A stretch of 11,070 nucleotides of DNA from Deltaproteobacteria bacterium (GTDB lineage: Bacteria > UBA10199 > 2-02-FULL-44-16). Of this stretch, positions 7,094 through 11,070 are shown in pieces. The stretch spans positions 1-11,070 of the forward strand of contig JACQMA010000004.1 in NCBI GenBank assembly GCA_016203825.1, read 5' to 3'. The notes beneath the pieces were generated by a model. That model did no database searches, was not told the origin of the DNA, and was given only the letters and a program-made list of their open reading frames with translations. Each line of letters opens with the position of its first letter. The stretch's first letter is position 1. Made by a program: the position numbers and the translations under genes.

Positions 7094-7483
7094 TCACGAC
7101 TTTTTTGTGCGCTGCTGGGTGAAAAGAGCTTGCGCGAGCTCGCGTGGAGACGCTGAAGGTTTGGGAAGGGCGATGCCGATAAACTCACGACCATGACGCA
7201 CCACGAGGTCAATACGTGCTGCTCGTCGTGCCGCTGCGTCGAGTCGTGAAAGGAAGGGGAGGAGTGCTTGGCGATGGCGGCCGTGAACCACCAGGGCTTC
7301 AATGTCGGTGAGTTTCAAACACAGGACGGTATTCTTGAGCGTGCGGCGTTCGGTTTCAAGGGGAAGACAGACATGATGGCGGCTCAGTCGCCGAACCTCG
7401 CGCTTGAGTGAGGCAAGCCACTTCGCCGCTGGCGGACGCGCCCCCAAGACTCCAATGATCCTAACCATGTCGTTTTCGTGCAT
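7094..7483 (-). CDS. Small protein of unknown function, possibly a degenerate stand-alone shikimate-dehydrogenase N-domain-like protein
   Basis: This encodes 129 residues, and I do not firmly recognise the family. The layout recalls the N-terminal substrate-binding domain of AroE. An opening strand with turn, RIIGVLGARPP, stands where AroE has Y-A-V-x-G-x-P. Then come a helix, the segment HHVCLPLE, the strand-turn-helix ALVVHGRHRQALLPFLSRLD (AroE: N-V-T-x-P-H-K followed by a helix and D-E-L) and ARIDLVVRHGREFIGI (AroE: G-A-V-N-T-V-V...G-x-L-x-G). The Ser pair, catalytic Lys and Asn of AroE are absent, and so is the NADP domain, so enzyme activity is unlikely if the relation is real. The tail is basic (TQQRTKKS). 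Start ATG 7483 is preferred: it has AAGGA at 7492-7496 with 8-nt spacing, whereas ATG 7468 has none. The gene overlaps the 3' end of ribF by 23 bp, implying co-translation. Confidence 0.7.
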   Translation of the reverse strand: MHENDMVRIIGVLGARPPAAKWLASLKREVRRLSRHHVCLPLETERRTLKNTVLCLKLTDIEALVVHGRHRQALLPFLSRLDAAARRAARIDLVVRHGREFIGIALPKPSASPRELAQALFTQQRTKKS

Positions 7484-8345
7484 CTTCGATATCCTTCGCA
7501 ATCTGCGCTGCCAGGCTTTGCGCATTGGCAAATTTCATTTCATCACGCAATCGTTCGAGAAACGCAACCGTGATGGTCTTTCCCGTGAGGTTGCGTTCCG
7601 CATCCAAGAGATGGGTTTCGATCAAACGCTCCTGTCCGTCAAACGTAGGATTGACACCCACATTGGTGACCGAGGCGAGTGCATCCTTCTCTTCGGCGAG
7701 TTGGGTCGTCGTCACATAGACGCCGCTCCCGGGTGCCAGTCGTTCCCCAACGGCAATATTTGCGGTGCGTGCGCCAAGGTCTTTTCCCCGACCGGTACCG
7801 GTTTGGACTTTGCCGGTAAACGTAAACGGGCGTCCCAAAAGTTTCGCCGCCCGCTCGACCATCCCTGCGGTGATGAGTTGGCGAATATGGGTGGAGCTGA
7901 TCAGTTCGTCATCGACAAATTGGGCAGGAACAATTTCGATACGGATATTCGCATCACGGCCGAAGCGTTCGAGGTCGTGAACGGTGCCCGCGCGTTTGTG
8001 GCCGAACGTAAAATCATATCCCACGACAATGGCGCTCGCGTGAAGTCGCTCCTGAAGCATGGTGCGAAAGAAATCTTGAGGAGACAGGTGAGCGAAGGCG
8101 ATGGTAAATGGTTCAACGACCGTGACGTCAACCCCGGCCTTGGCCATGGCCGCGAGCCGTTCGTCGAGCGGTTGAAGCAGCGGTGGTGCGGCGTGAGGGG
8201 CGAGCACTTCGGCGGGATGCGGATCAAAGGTGAGGGCCACCACCTGGCCGTCCATCGCATCCGCGATCGCGCGAGCCCGATTGAAAAGTTCTTGGTGGGC
8301 AAGGTGGACACCGTCAAAGTTGCCGATCACGACAACGTGCTTCAT
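7461..8345 (-). CDS. ribF: RibF: bifunctional riboflavin kinase / FAD synthetase
   Basis: RibF phosphorylates riboflavin to FMN and adenylylates FMN to FAD in the cytosol. The 294-residue product is slightly shorter than E. coli RibF. The N-terminal FAD-synthetase domain (about 1-165) shows IGNFDGVHLAHQ, LTFDPHP, VVGYDFTFGHKRAGTV and ISSTHIRQLI. The C-terminal riboflavin-kinase domain (about 170-290) shows TGTGRGKDLGARTANI, GVYVT, NVGVNPTF and IETHLLD. Two deviations stand out. The nucleotidyltransferase signature usually written G-V-H-x-G-H is HLAH here. The kinase loop usually written L-G-F-P-T-A-N is LGARTAN, keeping the Thr and Asn that bind Mg-ATP. Start ATG 8345 is fixed by the family N-terminus and by GGGG a few bases upstream. 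It forms an ATGA overlap with the stop of the upstream peptidase gene, so the two are translationally coupled. Confidence 0.95.
   Translation of the reverse strand: MKHVVVIGNFDGVHLAHQELFNRARAIADAMDGQVVALTFDPHPAEVLAPHAAPPLLQPLDERLAAMAKAGVDVTVVEPFTIAFAHLSPQDFFRTMLQERLHASAIVVGYDFTFGHKRAGTVHDLERFGRDANIRIEIVPAQFVDDELISSTHIRQLITAGMVERAAKLLGRPFTFTGKVQTGTGRGKDLGARTANIAVGERLAPGSGVYVTTTQLAEEKDALASVTNVGVNPTFDGQERLIETHLLDAERNLTGKTITVAFLERLRDEMKFANAQSLAAQIAKDIEDARKRHG
7492..7496 (-). promoter_or_regulatory. Ribosome binding site deciding the start at 7483
   Basis: The reverse complement reads AAGGA eight nucleotides before ATG 7483, inside the ribF coding region. The in-frame ATG at 7468, which would nearly abut the ribF stop, has no purine-rich block at a useful distance. 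Confidence 0.55.
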
Positions 8346-11026
8346 GTCCCCTCTTCATGAGGGACGACGCGACGAATAATCAGTTGATGGCGCTCGATGA
8401 GATCATGATGATCGCGGGCCGCGATCGTGATCACATTTTCTCCAGGCTCGAGGGGAATAGAGGTCGAGAAGGGCAGCGACGAGGCGTGATTTTTGGCCGA
8501 GAGGTAATAGATTTTTTTGGCGGCCGCAAAAACAAAGCAGTCCTTGACGGATTCATCATCGGCCACCACGCCTTCGAGTTGGAGGTGATCGCTCGGTGTT
8601 TCCAGTGGAGCGGCGGCCGTAAGATCGATCGTGGGGTTCGTGAGCGCCATCAGGGGTGGCGGCGTGATCTTTCCGGAGGCGACGTCGATCGTGATTTCCT
8701 TGATCAGCGATGTTCCATAGGAGGGATCGACCACGGTCAGCTCGAGTTTGGCCTTGGGTTCCGTAAAAGAGGAATCAAGGTGAAAGGTGAAGGTCACTTT
8801 TTTCGAAGCGCGAGGTTTCAGTTCGCCAATCATTTCTCGTCCGTGTTCCAAAAAGAGACGATCGCCACTTTTGTTACTGAGCAGCGCGACGGCATCTTTA
8901 CTGGTGCTCCCGCGTCCACGGTTCGTCACCTCGAGCGTGAGTTTTTGAGGGACGCCGGTGGAGATGGATTTCACTTTTGTCCCCGGGGAAGCAAGGTGGT
9001 AGCTGATCGTGAATCGCGGCGGTTCTTTTCCCTTGATCGGGATGACCAGCGCCAGTGATTCAGGGATGTGATCGCCCTTTCCGCTAAAGTTGACCGTGGC
9101 GCTCAGTTCTTGTGATGGCGTGCCCTCCGGAATCTTGAGTTTGATGTCGGCACTTTTAGTTTCACCGGGGCCGAGTTTCCCAAAGATGAGTTCTTTGTTG
9201 GCCAGAAACGATGGGTTCGCTTCGATATTGCCGGCGAGTTGCCAAAAGGGAGACGTCCCGATGTTGGTTGCCGTTAAACGAACAATGCCTTCCTCACCCG
9301 CACGGAGCGTGGTGGGTGTTTTTCCTCCGTCAATCATTTTAGAGGAGACGCGCAGTAACGGATTTCCCGTGCTGTCGCCGCGTGACCAGTCAATGTCGAG
9401 TTTTTTGAGCTCACTTGCAACATGCTGTATGCCTTGTTCTTGTGCCTGCGCAATGATGGGCGCGGCTGCTTCCAGCATCTCCTGGCTCGTGGGTCTTCCT
9501 GCCGTTGCCAGGATGCGGCCTGCGAGCTGAACGGTAATATCATTGCTCACGTCGGGGCGTTTCGAATATTCCTTGGCGCTGACCTCATCGGCCTTCTCCT
9601 CATCATGTTTCGGTTCCAGGTAGGGAATCTGCAAGAGCGGTTTGACGGCGGCCTCGGTGGTCCCTTCGAGGTGTTGCTCGAGATCTTTTTCCTGAGGGAG
9701 TATATCTTCGAGGATATTCATCTGGTCGCGATCAACCGTCGTGGGACGGAGTTCAATGTCGGGAATCACACCCCGGAGTTGGATCTTGTCGCGCCCTCCC
9801 GCCAGGTACTGGGCAATCGTGAGTTTGAGCGCTGTGTTCTCCGCAATGTCAAAAACGGTCTGCACGGATCCTTTTCCAAACGAAGTCTCGCCCATGATCA
9901 CGGCACGACCGTGGACCTTCAAGGCACCGGCGACGATCTCGGACGCGGAGGCCGAACCGGCATTAATCAAGACGATGAGCGGGTAGGGCGGTTCGTTACC
10001 GCGTGCGGTGGCGTCATCACGATCGAGGAGTTCATCGCGTGCGGCCACGGTCGAGACAATGGTGCCCTTTGCCAGAAAATGGTCCGTGAGGTAAATCGCT
10101 TGATCGAGAAGCCCGCCGGGATTGTTGCGCAGATCGAGGACGAGACCGTCGAGCGGACGCTCGCTTCGCAAACCTTTAAGGGCCGCGCGAACTTCATCAT
10201 CCGTATTCGCTTGGAAGTCTTTGACGCGCAGATAGCCTAAGTGTTTTCCGTCGGCGTCGATGGCCGTGTGCTGAACGCTGTCAATCGTAATGAGGGCGCG
10301 CGTGAGATTCACCGTGATGGGGTGATCGACGCCCGTGCGTTCGATGACAATTTCAACGGGTGAACCGATCTCGCCCCTGAGTTTTTCGACGGCATCCGTG
10401 AGTGACGTGTTGATCGTGGACTCATGATCAATCTGGACGATACGATCTCCCGGTTTAATGCCGGCACGTGCCGCGGGGGTCCCGTCCAGCGGGGCGATGA
10501 CGGCCAGCATGCCTTCGCGGATACCGATCACAATCCCCAGCCCACCGAATTCCCCCTTCGTGCCGACGCGAAATTCATTCAGCACTTTTGGTGGCAGGAG
10601 GTCGGAATGGGGATCGAGTTGATGGAGCATGCCATTAATAACGGCATACTCGATTTCGGAACGGTCCACATCGCCCTGGTAGGAACGATCGATAAACTGG
10701 AGAATCACTTTGAGTGTATTGCGCAGGGCGATCATATTATTAACATCGTGAATCGGAAATGATTTTGTCGTCGCACCCACGTTGACCACGGCTTGTTTCT
10801 TCGTAAAGGTGACGAGGAGTTCGGGTACGAGCCGTGAGGCCTCCTCAAGTCCCGCTTCCAGCATGGCCCTCGCATCGACGCGTTCGGGATCATAATAGTG
10901 ACGGTCAATGGCCGCGAGTGTCGTGGACACCAGCTTGGCCTCACCGAGACTGGCTTCGCCGACCCGCGTGAAGAGGGTGATGACGAAAAAGAGGGCCAAA
11001 AAACCGATAGGAGAAATGCGTTTCAT
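8342..11026 (-). CDS. Exported S41-family C-terminal-processing peptidase with PDZ domain and long Ig-like C-terminal extension
   Basis: S41 (CtpA/Prc) peptidases cleave exposed C-termini of envelope proteins with a Ser-Lys dyad. This 894-residue product starts with a Sec signal (MKRISPIGFLALFFVITLFT...GEAS), so it acts in the periplasm or outside. Residues 32-145 are helical and contain two S41-type lead-in segments, the second ending NGMLHQLDPHSDLL. The PDZ domain spans about 145-235 (GGLGIVIGI, AARAGIKPGDRIVQID). The catalytic core is about 245-430: VLDLRNNPGGLLDQA, GSASASEIVAGAL with Ser360 and GETSFGKGSVQT with Lys385, the same 25-residue spacing as E. coli Prc. A charged linker (430-560) leads to two CARDB-like beta domains (about 575-650 and 685-780) and a final Ig-like domain (795-888). 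The layout resembles the MXAN_5808-type peptidases of Myxococcota. Start ATG 11026 is chosen for the signal peptide and the GGAAG before it. The longer frame, from a TTG at 11068, lacks a ribosome site. Confidence 0.93.
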   Translation of the reverse strand: MKRISPIGFLALFFVITLFTRVGEASLGEAKLVSTTLAAIDRHYYDPERVDARAMLEAGLEEASRLVPELLVTFTKKQAVVNVGATTKSFPIHDVNNMIALRNTLKVILQFIDRSYQGDVDRSEIEYAVINGMLHQLDPHSDLLPPKVLNEFRVGTKGEFGGLGIVIGIREGMLAVIAPLDGTPAARAGIKPGDRIVQIDHESTINTSLTDAVEKLRGEIGSPVEIVIERTGVDHPITVNLTRALITIDSVQHTAIDADGKHLGYLRVKDFQANTDDEVRAALKGLRSERPLDGLVLDLRNNPGGLLDQAIYLTDHFLAKGTIVSTVAARDELLDRDDATARGNEPPYPLIVLINAGSASASEIVAGALKVHGRAVIMGETSFGKGSVQTVFDIAENTALKLTIAQYLAGGRDKIQLRGVIPDIELRPTTVDRDQMNILEDILPQEKDLEQHLEGTTEAAVKPLLQIPYLEPKHDEEKADEVSAKEYSKRPDVSNDITVQLAGRILATAGRPTSQEMLEAAAPIIAQAQEQGIQHVASELKKLDIDWSRGDSTGNPLLRVSSKMIDGGKTPTTLRAGEEGIVRLTATNIGTSPFWQLAGNIEANPSFLANKELIFGKLGPGETKSADIKLKIPEGTPSQELSATVNFSGKGDHIPESLALVIPIKGKEPPRFTISYHLASPGTKVKSISTGVPQKLTLEVTNRGRGSTSKDAVALLSNKSGDRLFLEHGREMIGELKPRASKKVTFTFHLDSSFTEPKAKLELTVVDPSYGTSLIKEITIDVASGKITPPPLMALTNPTIDLTAAAPLETPSDHLQLEGVVADDESVKDCFVFAAAKKIYYLSAKNHASSLPFSTSIPLEPGENVITIAARDHHDLIERHQLIIRRVVPHEEGT

Positions 11027-11039
11027 CGTTTCTTCCACC

Positions 11040-11068
11040 ATCGTAAGGAAATATTCGCGTGATATCAA
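11040..11068 (-). promoter_or_regulatory. Candidate sigma70-like promoter before the S41 peptidase gene
   Basis: On the minus strand, TTGATA (11063-11068) and TACGAT (11040-11045) are separated by exactly 17 nt. They match the TTGACA/TATAAT consensus at five and four of six positions. The -10 ends only 13 nt before the chosen ATG, so the leader would be very short and would barely hold the GGAAG ribosome site. The true promoter may lie beyond the window. Confidence 0.25.
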
Positions 11069-11070
11069 GG

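Noticed and set aside
7073..7106. Terminator-like hairpin on the plus strand (GTGA..AAAAT / ATTTT.TCAC) followed by GAC and six T
   Set aside because: No plus-strand gene ends nearby, the stem is AT-rich and bulged, and the T-run falls inside the minus-strand gene. In the minus direction it is followed by a C-rich run, so it is not a terminator for that gene.
7404..8360. 318-residue open frame on the plus strand opposite ribF
   Set aside because: It mirrors the whole ribF gene, has no recognisable motif or ribosome site, and its composition is what antisense codons of a GC-rich gene produce.
9422..10240. 272-residue open frame on the plus strand opposite the S41 peptidase
   Set aside because: The opposite strand has the signal peptide, PDZ domain and catalytic dyad. 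This frame has no motif and no context.

Overview
The window looks like ordinary chromosome from a moderately GC-rich Gram-negative bacterium. The best taxonomic hint is the minus-strand S41 peptidase. Its architecture (signal peptide, PDZ, S41 core, then several hundred residues of Ig-like extension) resembles the long peptidases annotated in Myxococcota and related former Deltaproteobacteria. A deltaproteobacteria-grade organism is therefore my tentative assignment, and it is an inference. No rRNA, tRNA, CRISPR array, integrase or insertion sequence is visible. Both halves of the window are almost fully coding, and no gene-free stretch exceeds about 135 bases.

Plus strand, positions 1-6506, is one tightly packed run of genes. 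It starts with the 3' end of a cysteine-rich, probably secreted hypothetical protein. A short PgeF/YfiH (laccase-domain) purine nucleosidase follows, then glmU, glmS and a UvrD/PcrA-type helicase. Successive genes overlap or lie 3-13 nt apart, so they are probably one transcript. GlmS makes glucosamine-6-phosphate and GlmU makes UDP-GlcNAc, the two ends of the pathway feeding peptidoglycan and LPS; glmM, the middle step, is not here. PgeF has been linked to peptidoglycan quality in other bacteria, so pgeF-glmU-glmS make a plausible envelope group. The helicase appears to be a co-transcribed passenger.

Minus strand, read from 11026 down to 6501, carries the secreted S41 peptidase, ribF (FAD synthesis; ATGA overlap with the peptidase) and a small unrecognised protein that may be a degenerate shikimate-dehydrogenase N-domain. 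After a 134-nt gap with a possible promoter comes a stand-alone CheY-like receiver with an acidic tail. The two strands converge with a 6-bp overlap at 6501-6506.

The most striking non-gene structure is an 87-bp imperfect palindrome at 6215-6301 inside the helicase gene. It resembles the dispersed 'cattgcgagg...gaagcaatctc' elements known from many bacterial genomes. It is inserted in frame, adding about 29 residues to the linker before the C-terminal Tudor-like domain. I found no wholly new multi-gene system in this window.
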